64,000 nucleotides of DNA from positions 62,001-126,000 of the forward strand of contig DOAQ01000015.1 in NCBI GenBank assembly GCA_003506435.1. The letters run 5' to 3'. Below, in pieces: positions 35,238-44,004 of the stretch. The notes beneath the pieces were generated by a model. That model did not search any database. It was not told where the DNA came from and saw only the letters and a program-made list of their open reading frames with translations. Origin of the DNA: Prolixibacteraceae bacterium (lineage in GTDB: Bacteria; Bacteroidota; Bacteroidia; Bacteroidales; Prolixibacteraceae). Numbering within the stretch: position 1 is the stretch's first letter; each line of letters starts with the position of its first letter. Both the position numbers and the translations under genes were made by a program.

Positions 35238-35579
35238 TCAGTTAACTGTTATTGCTTTTTCAGCTTTCATTCCTTGTGCTTCTACAGAAATAGTTCCTCC
35301 TGTTGTCCCAAAATGAACAACGACATGAGATGTACCCTGTCCGGATGTAATAGATGCACCTGTTGGCACAGTCCACACGTAATCTGCATCATCCAGGTAA
35401 AAAGTATAATAGTCTTTACTGGAATTGGCAGTTACAGATGCTACCCCTGAAATTTTTAAAAATGTTGGTGGCAAATATTCATATTCTTCATTTTCACACG
35501 AAGTTGAAAGAGCAAATAGCATAAAGATCAATGCCAAAAAACCAACGACTCTATTATTTTTTACACTAACCGTTTTCAT
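35238..35579 (-). CDS. Small PKD-like/Ig-like lipoprotein
   Basis: 113 residues with lipobox ALSTSC and a single immunoglobulin-like fold around DYVWTVPTGASITSGQGTSH, as in PKD-like modules. It lies 36 bp after susD, the usual place for an accessory surface glycan-binding protein, but it is much shorter than SusE/F proteins. It could also be a spacer or scaffold remnant. Confidence 0.75.
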   Translation of the reverse strand: MKTVSVKNNRVVGFLALIFMLFALSTSCENEEYEYLPPTFLKISGVASVTANSSKDYYTFYLDDADYVWTVPTGASITSGQGTSHVVVHFGTTGGTISVEAQGMKAEKAITVN

Positions 35580-35615
35580 ATTGATATTTTTATATTATTT
35601 CATTGTGCATGTCAA

Positions 35616-37148
35616 CTAATATCCGGGATTTTGTGTCAAATTTGCATTGATGTCAATCTCAGTTTGCGGGATAGGCCATAAGTACCTGAATTCTTCAAAA
35701 TTGGTAATCTGATAATTCACCCCTTGGTTATAGTGTTTTTTCTCCATGACTTCTTTGAGCCTTCTCCATCGAACCAGATCCTCGTATCTTGTCGCTTCGC
35801 TGCACAATTCAACCCGTCTTTCATTATAAATACGTTCTCTCATTGCATCTTTGGTAAGGCCAGTCGGAAGATCAGGCATGCCGACCCTGTTCCGAACCCG
35901 ATTAACCGCATTATACACCTCATTAGACGGTCCTTCTGCTTCATTTTTCGCTTCAGCATAAATTAGCAACACCTCAGCATATCGAAGTACTTTCCAGTCA
36001 AATGCGATTTGGGAAGCAACAAGTTTAGGATTATTTTTTGCTATTGTATATTTCCTCCATGAATAATCGGTTTCAGTCCAGCTTCTTTTATATGGTTGCC
36101 CGAAATAATCCATGCCGTTGACAAAAATGGAGGATTTCAACCGGGGGTCACGGTTTTCGTATTGCGTATTATCGTTATGCAAGTCCCGGCCACCAGGATT
36201 AAATGGCGTTCCATCACTATTTTCAAAAGCATTGACCAAATCCTGGACGACAAGGCACCAACTCAGTCCGGTGGCCCCTGTTTTGGTGGCGTCGCCTTTA
36301 AGCCATCTATAATAAAAGTAAGTCGGATTAAATTCACCATTTACTGTCCAGAAACAGATTTTAAACAGGTCTTCCTTTGTATTGCTACTGCCCGGCAACC
36401 ATAGGTCATCATAATTTTCAACGAGCCCATAAGCAGAAATATCCATTACCTTCTTCGCTTCTTGCGCAGCTTTTGTCCATTCACCATTAAATAAATATTC
36501 TTTAGCCAGCATACCCAATGCCGCGCCTTTGGTAGCCCTGCCAATATCACTGCCCGTCCATGTCTCCGGTAAATATTGGGCAGCATCTGTTAAGTCAGCG
36601 TAAATTTGCTCAACAACTTCCGCTTTTGTTGTCCTGACGGGAAAGTATTCCTGTTCGCTGGTTGGATTAAGCAACAATGGCACATCGCCGTACCTCCAAA
36701 CCAATAAATGATACCCCAAAGCGCGTAAAAATTTACATTCAGCAATCAACCTGTTTTTGAGATCATCACTCAGGTTATCCATTGGTTCAATACTCTCTAT
36801 CACCTTATTTGCTCTTTGTACAAGTATATATCCACGGTACCATCCAAGAATGGCGTAAGAATTATTTCCCAAAGCAGCTTCTGTCCCATGAGCCAGTCCC
36901 CCATACAATGCATTTCCTCCATCTACATTCCACCTTTCATTATCGGTGAGTTGATCTTCCCAGAAAAGGATGTATGGCCATCTGTGTAATCCCTGATAAA
37001 CGCCATTTACACCCATTGCAGCAGCCGATCCATCTATATAAAACGTATTGGTTGCGGGTACGGTAAGCGGAGGTTGTTCAAGAAAATCGTTATTACATGA
37101 TACCAACATGATTAATAACCCAATTGTTATAATATATTTTGTTTTCAT
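35616..37148 (-). CDS. SusD/RagB nutrient-binding lipoprotein of PUL3
   Basis: 510 residues with lipobox IMLVSC. It is of the classical SusD type: NDFLEQPPLTVP at the N-terminus, RANKVIESIEPM, LIAECKFLRALGYHLLVWRY, GAALGMLAKEYLFNGEWTKA (TPR) and YAEVLLIYAEAKNEAEGPSN, then YNERRVELCSEATRYEDLVR and a C-terminal ...LWPIPQTEIDINANLTQNPGY-type ending. It caps the SusC of this locus (17 bp downstream). Confidence 0.95.
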   Translation of the reverse strand: MKTKYIITIGLLIMLVSCNNDFLEQPPLTVPATNTFYIDGSAAAMGVNGVYQGLHRWPYILFWEDQLTDNERWNVDGGNALYGGLAHGTEAALGNNSYAILGWYRGYILVQRANKVIESIEPMDNLSDDLKNRLIAECKFLRALGYHLLVWRYGDVPLLLNPTSEQEYFPVRTTKAEVVEQIYADLTDAAQYLPETWTGSDIGRATKGAALGMLAKEYLFNGEWTKAAQEAKKVMDISAYGLVENYDDLWLPGSSNTKEDLFKICFWTVNGEFNPTYFYYRWLKGDATKTGATGLSWCLVVQDLVNAFENSDGTPFNPGGRDLHNDNTQYENRDPRLKSSIFVNGMDYFGQPYKRSWTETDYSWRKYTIAKNNPKLVASQIAFDWKVLRYAEVLLIYAEAKNEAEGPSNEVYNAVNRVRNRVGMPDLPTGLTKDAMRERIYNERRVELCSEATRYEDLVRWRRLKEVMEKKHYNQGVNYQITNFEEFRYLWPIPQTEIDINANLTQNPGY

Positions 37149-37165
37149 CGTACAAGATTTTTAAG

Positions 37166-40100
37166 TTAGAATTGCACGTTTGCGCCAAATGAAATTGTCC
37201 TTGATTGAGGATATATATCAGCCCGTTGATACGAACCTGTCCGTTCGACTTCAAATCCGACATATTTTGTAAAATATGCAAGGTTTGAAACGTTACTATA
37301 TACTCTAAGTCCCTGAATGCCGAACTTTTTTGTGATATTAGCCGGTATGGTATATCCAAGTTCAATATTACGGATTTTCGCATAGCTGGCATTTTGGATA
37401 AAATGCTCATTAGCCGGAGTATTATTACTTGCATTTCCTGACTGGACTCTTGAAATAGTATTTGATGTACCCGGGCCCCTCCATCTTTCAAGAATATAAT
37501 CAAAATTGTTCAAATAATTATAGTAGGTGAATTCAAACCTTCCGCGTACCATTGTAGCTACACTTTTGCCCAAATCACCTTGAATATGTATATTCAGATC
37601 GAATCCCTTATAGGAAGTATTAGCAGTTAATCCAAAGATGTATGAGGGTAAAGGACTTCCCTGACAGACTAGATCCGATGCATCAATTTTTTTATCATTG
37701 TTAACATCCTCATAAATGTAATCTCCGGGTTCAACCTTTGCCCTTTCAGTTATTGTGGCAAGCCGTGCATCTATTTCTTCCTGGGTTTGGTATACTCCAA
37801 TTATGTTGTATCCGAATAGCGCACCGTAAGGTTCGCCAATCTTAAATCCATGTGCTTTGTACCCATCGATATAATAATACTCAATGCCTGGTTGCAATTT
37901 TAATATTTCGTTCTTTAGGTGTGAACCTGTATATCGAATATCGAACTTAAAATCTCCTGATCTCTTAAAATAATGAATACTGTATTCAAGTCCGGAATTT
38001 TTCATTTCTCCGACATTCTGATATGACTTTACAGATCCAACTCCTGTTGTTCCGGGTAGACTTACAGGCAGAAACAGATCCTTGGTTCTTTTTATAAAAT
38101 ATTCAGTATTAATAACTAAATCACCATCAAACAATGTCATATCAAGACCTAAATTTGTCATGTGTGCAACTTCCCATTTTAAATTCGGATTTGCATAGTT
38201 AGTTACTGCGGCGCCGGTATTATATGTAGCATTAAAAGGATATGATGTGGACATGTCCATTGTTGCATAGCTTTCATATATGCTGGTGGCTTGCCCACTT
38301 AGATCAAAGTCGGTCTGGATCATTTTGTCAGAATTCCATGAGAAATTTCCGACATCTTGTCCACCTAATACTCCATAACTTGCTCTGATCTTCATATCGT
38401 CAATCCAGTCTAAATCAGCCATGAAACTTTCATCTGAAATTCTCCATCCTATTGATCCGGATGGGAACGTGCCCCATCTGTACCTATCTGCAAATTTTGA
38501 AGAGGCATCGCGGCGCACAGAAAATTCAGCCAGGTATTTTCCTTTATAATTGTAATTCGCCCTTCCGAAAAATGAACGTAATGACCAATGCTCAGCATAT
38601 TCACTGACACTCTGCCTTTCAGTTCCCAAACTGAGCATCTGGAGTTCATTGGAAGGAAAGTTGTAAGCAGTCGCGCTGAAGTATTTGTTTTCATATAGCT
38701 GATCATTATGGCCTATTAAAACGTCGAAATTATGATGGTCATTAAAATTTTTTGTATAAGTCAACAGATTTGTAATGGTATAGTTATAATTGTCGTATGA
38801 TGTTTCTGTCAACTGTCTGTTTTTTGGTAACCGTTCACTTACTATTGAGCCTCCCCCGGCTTTTCCCAAATCATCATAATAGGTATATGACGAGTAAAAT
38901 ACCTTGTTATTGGCAAAATACTTATTACCACCCCATGTGGTTTTAAAATGAAGGCCTTCCATTAATTTTAATTCAGCGAAAAAGCTCGAAGTAAAGGTGT
39001 ATTTTGGGAAAAAGTTCCTGCCTGTTGCATTAAGATTTGAATAGGTTACCGGGTCCAAACCCCACCATTCAGCATTTGAGGGGAGTCCATGATGGGGGCC
39101 TCCTGTCCCTTCCATTCCTCCCACCTTTGGAGAAATAGTAGGTGTATATTGTAATGCATACATTAATAATGTATTTTCGGATGATTGGTATGGAGTATCA
39201 TGCTTTTTAGAATGTGAAGCAAATGAGTTAATACCTATTTTAAGCCAATTGGTAACATCTGCATCCACGTTCAATCTGACATTATACCTTTTGAACCATG
39301 AATTAATTACAATACCTGTTTCGTCCAACAGATCTCCCATTAATGAATACCTTATTTTATCTGTTCCTCCGGAAAACTGAAGATTGTGATTTTTCCTGAT
39401 CCCTTTTTGTAAAACTTCATTTATCCAGTCAGTGCCTTCACCAAAACTTGCCATTTGTTCATCGGTATAAAAAGAAGCTACATTAGCATTAATTAACGAT
39501 TCATTCTGTAATCTGACAAAATCTCTGGCATTTAAAGCATGCGGAATTCTTATTCCCTGGCTAAATCCAGTAGTAAAACCGTACTGGATCTTTCCTTTTC
39601 CCGGTTGTCCAGTCTTCGTGGTTATAATGACTACCCCGTTGGCAGCCCTGGTTCCATAGATTGCACAGGCTGAAGCATCTTTTAATATATTGACCGATTC
39701 GATGTCCTGAGGACCTACCAGATTCATATCCCCTTCAATCCCGTCAATCAGAACAAGAGGAGTTGTATTTCCAAAAGTTCCAAGACCCCGGATACGGATT
39801 GTTGCTCCTGCTCCCGGGGCACCTGAATTTCTCACTACTTCAACACCAGGAGCCCGGCCCTGTATGGCTTGTGCTGCACTGGTAACGGTTTGTTTAGCCA
39901 GTTCCTCGGCATCAACTTTAACCACAGAACCGGTCAGATTCATTTTCTTCTGGGTACCATAGCCAACAGCTACTACTTCTTCAATTCCAACTGTTTCTTC
40001 TGCCATCACCACATTAATTGAAGTTTTACCAGTCACGGAAATTTCCTGCATTTTCATTCCGACAAATGAAAACACCAGTGTAGCATCAGCCGGAACATTT

Positions 40101-40618
40101 GAAAGAGAATAGCTACCATTTGTATCAGTAATGATTCCCTGAGTTGTTCCTTTCACCACCACCGTAACACCGGGGAGTGGAGAGCCGGAGGAGTCGGTGA
40201 CCTTTCCGGTAACCGTTTTACTTTGCTGCTGAGCATTGCCAAAACTGCTGCTTGCCGGAGGATTGATAATGATCAGGTTCTTTTCGGTAATGACATAGCT
40301 GATGCCCTGTTTTCCAAAAATCTCATCGAGAATGTTGCTCACTGTTTCATCTTTGACCTGAATATTCACTTTCCGGTCGATATTCAGCCGTTCGTCCTGA
40401 AGGAGAAATTTGAAACTGCTTTGTTCTTCAATTTGCTTTAATACTTCCCGGATGGTGACATTGCTGAAATTCAATGACAACCGGGTTTGCTGTGAATACA
40501 CTGTGGCTGACACATGGAGTGTCAATACCAAGATTAAAAAAGCAGTTAGTCGCATAATCAGTAACAGTTTTTTTAAATGAAGGTCAACACGCCCCCTCAC
40601 CTTTTGTTTTTTTTTCAT
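37166..40618 (-). CDS. SusC/RagA-type TonB-dependent transporter of PUL3
   Basis: 1150 residues from ATG 40618 (context CAAAACTATGAAAAAA). The signal segment is AFLILVLTLHVSATVYS. It has an STN domain (~47-112, LNFSNVTIREVLKQIEEQ), a regulatory-like domain (TVTGKVTDSSGSPLPG), a plug with VEEVVAVGYGTQKK, AIQGRAPGVEVV and VNILKDASACAIYGTRAANG, and a barrel ending ISFGANVQF. It signals to the FecR at 40837-41808. Its leader carries the third predicted antisense RNA. Confidence 0.95.
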   Translation of the reverse strand: MKKKQKVRGRVDLHLKKLLLIMRLTAFLILVLTLHVSATVYSQQTRLSLNFSNVTIREVLKQIEEQSSFKFLLQDERLNIDRKVNIQVKDETVSNILDEIFGKQGISYVITEKNLIIINPPASSSFGNAQQQSKTVTGKVTDSSGSPLPGVTVVVKGTTQGIITDTNGSYSLSNVPADATLVFSFVGMKMQEISVTGKTSINVVMAEETVGIEEVVAVGYGTQKKMNLTGSVVKVDAEELAKQTVTSAAQAIQGRAPGVEVVRNSGAPGAGATIRIRGLGTFGNTTPLVLIDGIEGDMNLVGPQDIESVNILKDASACAIYGTRAANGVVIITTKTGQPGKGKIQYGFTTGFSQGIRIPHALNARDFVRLQNESLINANVASFYTDEQMASFGEGTDWINEVLQKGIRKNHNLQFSGGTDKIRYSLMGDLLDETGIVINSWFKRYNVRLNVDADVTNWLKIGINSFASHSKKHDTPYQSSENTLLMYALQYTPTISPKVGGMEGTGGPHHGLPSNAEWWGLDPVTYSNLNATGRNFFPKYTFTSSFFAELKLMEGLHFKTTWGGNKYFANNKVFYSSYTYYDDLGKAGGGSIVSERLPKNRQLTETSYDNYNYTITNLLTYTKNFNDHHNFDVLIGHNDQLYENKYFSATAYNFPSNELQMLSLGTERQSVSEYAEHWSLRSFFGRANYNYKGKYLAEFSVRRDASSKFADRYRWGTFPSGSIGWRISDESFMADLDWIDDMKIRASYGVLGGQDVGNFSWNSDKMIQTDFDLSGQATSIYESYATMDMSTSYPFNATYNTGAAVTNYANPNLKWEVAHMTNLGLDMTLFDGDLVINTEYFIKRTKDLFLPVSLPGTTGVGSVKSYQNVGEMKNSGLEYSIHYFKRSGDFKFDIRYTGSHLKNEILKLQPGIEYYYIDGYKAHGFKIGEPYGALFGYNIIGVYQTQEEIDARLATITERAKVEPGDYIYEDVNNDKKIDASDLVCQGSPLPSYIFGLTANTSYKGFDLNIHIQGDLGKSVATMVRGRFEFTYYNYLNNFDYILERWRGPGTSNTISRVQSGNASNNTPANEHFIQNASYAKIRNIELGYTIPANITKKFGIQGLRVYSNVSNLAYFTKYVGFEVERTGSYQRADIYPQSRTISFGANVQF

Positions 40619-40625
40619 AGTTTTG
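40618..40625 (+). promoter_or_regulatory. Candidate -7 promoter box of an antisense RNA to susC (PUL3)
   Basis: TAGTTTTG on the plus strand matches TAnnTTTG and starts opposite the A of the susC ATG, exactly as in PUL1 and PUL2. A TTTTG lies only 11 bp upstream, too close for a standard -33. Confidence 0.45.
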
Positions 40626-40629
40626 TAAG

Positions 40630-40715
40630 AGTTTAATTATTACTATTCTAATGCCTCGCATTAGGGTTAAACCATTAACCGTCGGGTGTTGCAACCACCT
40701 GACGGTTTTGTTTTT
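40630..40715 (+). ncRNA. Predicted cis-antisense sRNA over the susC leader (PUL3)
   Basis: About 86 nt. Stem-loop 1 is CTAATGC (40648-40654) with GCATTAG (40658-40664) and a 3-nt loop. A small GGTTAA/TTAACC palindrome follows, then the terminator stem-loop (40677-40707) with a T-rich tail. The sequence is unrelated to the other two RNAs, but the layout is identical. Confidence 0.5.
40677..40715 (+). terminator. Intrinsic terminator antisense to the PUL3 operon
   Basis: AACCGTC pairs with GACGGTT, extended inside by GGGTG with CACCT (one G-T), about 12 bp in all, followed by TTTTGTTTTT on the plus strand. On the minus strand the stem is followed by AATGG, so it does not serve fecR. Confidence 0.7.
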
Positions 40716-40836
40716 AATAGAAGCCCCCTCTGGCTCCCCCTAAGGAGGAGAATGGCGGGTACAGAGATTCAATTTCATATATTTTTGTTCCATCTTAACC
40801 ATTTATCAATTCAACCATTTAATAATTCCTCCCTTT

Positions 40837-41808
40837 TTACCGCGAACGAACAGTATACGCATTTCCGTTCTTTGTATATTCCAGTCCGCTGGCGATAGCA
40901 ATTGCATCCAGCACTTCTTCTGCGCTTTCGTTACTGAAAATTCCGGAATAGTGGATCTCGTCACCCAGTTTTTCAGGACTAAAAGTGATTGATATATTGT
41001 ATTTGCGTTCCAGTTTTTTAGCAAGATTTTGAAGCGGTTCGTTGTTCATGTACATTTTATTCGCCCGCCATCCCGAATAATCTTCCGGATTTACCGTGTT
41101 TAAACTGAATACCAAACTTTGTTTGTTGTAGTCGATCAACTGGCCCGGCTCAACAAACAATTCTTTTGTCCCCTGTCGTTTGATGCTGATTTTTCCTTCC
41201 TCCAGACAAGTGCTGATAAGCTGATCATCGGGATAGGCCGAAACATTGAACTTCGTCCCGTACACCTGAATCTTGAAATCGTTGATATTGACAATGAAAG
41301 GTTTGCTGCTGTGCGTGACTTCAAAAAATCCTTCCCCGCTCAGGTACACGTTTCTATTCGTATTACCAAAATCTGCATCGTAGCGGATTTGGGTTTTGGC
41401 ATTCAACCACACCTTGCTGCTGTCGGGCAAAACAATGACCGAGCGGTTTCCGGTTTCCGTCTCAAAAACGACCGATGCCTGTTGCTGATTCATTTGCGGA
41501 AGTCCCATCAAGCCGAACAAGCCAATCATCAGGATAATTCCGGCGGCAATCCCTGAAGCGGCAACCAGCAAATATCTTCGTTTCATCTGATTTTTATGCT
41601 CAACCTTCCGGCTGAGAGCATAAAACGCACGTTTTGCATCGTATGATCTAAAGTTTTTTACTTCCCTGGCTTCATCCCAGATTTTTTTTATCTGGTTAAA
41701 AAGAAACAGATCGTCTTTTTGCTTCATCAATTCCTGAAACTGAAAATTTTCCTCCGGCGAGGCTGTTTCGGAAAGTATTGCATAAAAAATTTCAACCTTG
41801 TGCTTCAT
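40837..41808 (-). CDS. FecR family anti-sigma factor (PUL3)
   Basis: 323 residues: a cytoplasmic part, a transmembrane helix (~79-101, LLVAASGIAAGIILMIGLFG), a FecR domain (LPDSSKVWLNAKTQIRYDAD) and a C-terminal DUF4974/STN-like domain (LQNLAKKLERKYNISITFSP). It lies between the sigma gene (71 bp) and susC (218 bp gap with the antisense RNA). Confidence 0.94.
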   Translation of the reverse strand: MKHKVEIFYAILSETASPEENFQFQELMKQKDDLFLFNQIKKIWDEAREVKNFRSYDAKRAFYALSRKVEHKNQMKRRYLLVAASGIAAGIILMIGLFGLMGLPQMNQQQASVVFETETGNRSVIVLPDSSKVWLNAKTQIRYDADFGNTNRNVYLSGEGFFEVTHSSKPFIVNINDFKIQVYGTKFNVSAYPDDQLISTCLEEGKISIKRQGTKELFVEPGQLIDYNKQSLVFSLNTVNPEDYSGWRANKMYMNNEPLQNLAKKLERKYNISITFSPEKLGDEIHYSGIFSNESAEEVLDAIAIASGLEYTKNGNAYTVRSR

Positions 41809-41879
41809 TGCGATATTTTTCTTTTTTGAATCTATGACAGTTCAAAAAAAGAAAGGTCGTACGCAGCAGGAGAAAAAAT

Positions 41880-42434
41880 TTATAAATATTCGGGATAGGA
41901 AATCTGCAAACAGCTTCGGATAAGCCGTAATGCCTTGCCCACCTGGGCTTTCACTGTTTTTAAGGAAATATTGAGAGAAGTCGCAATTTTTTCCTGTTTC
42001 ATCTCTTCAAACCGACTTTTTGTAAATACTTCCTTACACCGGGGTGGCAATTTTTCGATGCACTGAAAAAGATAATTTCTGAATTCTTCCTGCTCCAATA
42101 CAAATGCATCAACCTGTATGTTTTCAATTTCGGAAAAACGGTTGGTATGTTCCTGCCTTACCGATTCCGATTTAATTTTGTTCAGGCTTTTATTCTTAAC
42201 AGCCATATAAAGGTATGATCTTACCGATTCCGTTACTTTTATAACCCGGCGATCTTCCCATATTTTGGTAAAAACCTCCTGAACAATGTCTTCCGCAATA
42301 TAATCATCCTTTAAAAACCGAAAAGCAAAATTGCAAAGGGGGCTGTAATACCGCTCAAACAGAACCCGGAATGCATTATAATCCCCTGTATTTATTGCAC
42401 TTAGAAGTTGAAAGTCGGTTGGCTCGTTTTGCAT
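41880..42434 (-). CDS. ECF sigma factor of PUL3
   Basis: 184 residues starting at ATG 42434. Region 2: FRVLFERYYSPLCNFAFRFL and AEDIVQEVFTKIWEDRR. Region 4: MKQEKIATSLNISLKTVKAQ. It has no hydrophobic tail, unlike the other two sigma factors of this window. It is the first gene of PUL3, divergent from the dehydrogenase gene at 42616. Confidence 0.94.
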   Translation of the reverse strand: MQNEPTDFQLLSAINTGDYNAFRVLFERYYSPLCNFAFRFLKDDYIAEDIVQEVFTKIWEDRRVIKVTESVRSYLYMAVKNKSLNKIKSESVRQEHTNRFSEIENIQVDAFVLEQEEFRNYLFQCIEKLPPRCKEVFTKSRFEEMKQEKIATSLNISLKTVKAQVGKALRLIRSCLQISYPEYL

Positions 42435-42462
42435 CAGATATCAAAATCAAAAAACATCCATT

Positions 42463-42470
42463 CAAAGATA
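42463..42470 (-). promoter_or_regulatory. Candidate -7 box for the PUL3 sigma gene
   Basis: The minus strand reads TATCTTTG, a full TAnnTTTG match, 29 bp before the ATG. No clear -33 TTTG is seen in the 182-bp divergent intergenic region. Confidence 0.4.
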
Positions 42471-42615
42471 GAATTTTTCACAGTCTGGAGAATGTTTAAT
42501 GCACAGTAGATTATTTCAGGAAGAATCCAGCCTTCTTCAAATTCATTAACAAATCTTTTATAACTTTTTAAATCAAAGTTTGTTTAATGATCATGAGAAT
42601 CTAAAAACCAACGAC

Positions 42616-44004
42616 ATGAAACAGGTGCTCTTTCTTACTTCAATCTCTTTCTTATTGCTGATTTCCTGTAATAACCATGCAGAACAAACCGAAATACAAA
42701 AACAAGCCGCCGCAAATTATGCGAATTATTGTGCCGGATGTCATGGTGACCAGCTTCAGAAATTCAATAAAAGTGCGTGGATGTACGGCAACGATGATAC
42801 AGAAATCATCAAAAGCATCCGGGACGGACGGGAAGATATTGGTATGCCTGCTTTTGGGGCAACGTTCACCGATACCGAGCTAAAAGCACTGGCCCGCTAC
42901 GTAAAAACAGGAATTCCGGCCGACAAATCCACTTTGCAACCAGCCGGGGGAGGAATTGTGGAGTCGGAAGTGCAAAAGTTTTTTGTCGATACCATCGTTT
43001 CCGGATTAGATGTCCCCTGGGGGCTTGAATTTCTTCCCAATGGTGATTTACTGATTGCCGACCGTTCGGCAAAACTGTACCGGTTTGCCAACAAACAACT
43101 TCAGGGAATATCCGGGTTGCCCGAGATCATGGTGAAAGGACAGGGTGGCCTTCTTGATCTGGAATTGCATCCCGATTATGAAACAAACGGCTGGCTCTAT
43201 CTGGCCTATTCGGCCTATGCCAAGGACAACAAAACGGAAGGCTGTACAAATATCATGCGGGCAAAGATCGAAGGAAACCAACTGGTCAGCCAGGAAGTCA
43301 TTTTCAACGGTTCTCCTGATTCCGATAAGGGCCATCACTGGGGCTGTAAGTTGGAGTTCGACAAAAACGGATATCTGTTTTTTGGTGTTGGCGATCGTGG
43401 AAGCCACTTTGTAAATCCCCAGAACCTCGATAATCACTGCGGAAAGATTCACCGCATCAACGATGATGGTTCAATTCCGAACGACAATCCTTTTGTCAAT
43501 ACCGCGGGGGCCATGCCCACCATTTATTCCTACGGACACCGGAATCCACAGGGAACGTGTATGAATCCCGAAACCGGCGAAATATGGGAAACCGAACACG
43601 GTCCACGGGGCGGCGACGAGCTAAATATCATCCAGCCGGGAAGAAATTACGGGTGGCCTGTTATTTGCTACGGAATTAATTACGACGGTACTGTTTTAAC
43701 AGAAATGACCGCAAAAGAAGGAATGGAACAGCCTGTAACATACTGGGTACCATCCATTGCACCTTGCGGGATGACGTTTGTGAAAGGCGACCGTTATAAA
43801 AACTGGAAAAACAATATTCTGGTCGGTTCGCTCCGTTTTATGTACCTCGAACGGATTGTGCTTGAAGGGTCAAAAGTTACCCATCAGGAAAAATTACTGG
43901 AAGGCATCGGACGGGTACGAAACGTGGAAATAAGCCCCGATGGGTTTATTTATGTTGCCATTGAGAAACCAGGCAAAATTGTGAAACTGGTACCGGTAAA
44001 CTGA
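42616..44004 (+). CDS. Cytochrome c-fused PQQ-dependent sugar dehydrogenase, lipoprotein
   Basis: 462 residues from ATG 42616 (an upstream in-frame TTG at 42580 is disfavoured because it would displace the lipobox LLISC). The heme c motif CAGCH is at 39-43 with a distal Met in IGMPAFG (~77). The rest is the six-bladed soluble aldose/glucose dehydrogenase propeller: VPWGLEFLPNGDLLIADRS, SYGHRNPQGTCMNPETGEIW, ETEHGPRGGDELNIIQPGRN and YGWPVICYG. It would oxidise a sugar in the periplasm and pass electrons to the attached heme. PQQ must come from outside if the host lacks its synthesis genes. It is coupled to the next gene through TGATG. Confidence 0.88.
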   Translation: MKQVLFLTSISFLLLISCNNHAEQTEIQKQAAANYANYCAGCHGDQLQKFNKSAWMYGNDDTEIIKSIRDGREDIGMPAFGATFTDTELKALARYVKTGIPADKSTLQPAGGGIVESEVQKFFVDTIVSGLDVPWGLEFLPNGDLLIADRSAKLYRFANKQLQGISGLPEIMVKGQGGLLDLELHPDYETNGWLYLAYSAYAKDNKTEGCTNIMRAKIEGNQLVSQEVIFNGSPDSDKGHHWGCKLEFDKNGYLFFGVGDRGSHFVNPQNLDNHCGKIHRINDDGSIPNDNPFVNTAGAMPTIYSYGHRNPQGTCMNPETGEIWETEHGPRGGDELNIIQPGRNYGWPVICYGINYDGTVLTEMTAKEGMEQPVTYWVPSIAPCGMTFVKGDRYKNWKNNILVGSLRFMYLERIVLEGSKVTHQEKLLEGIGRVRNVEISPDGFIYVAIEKPGKIVKLVPVN

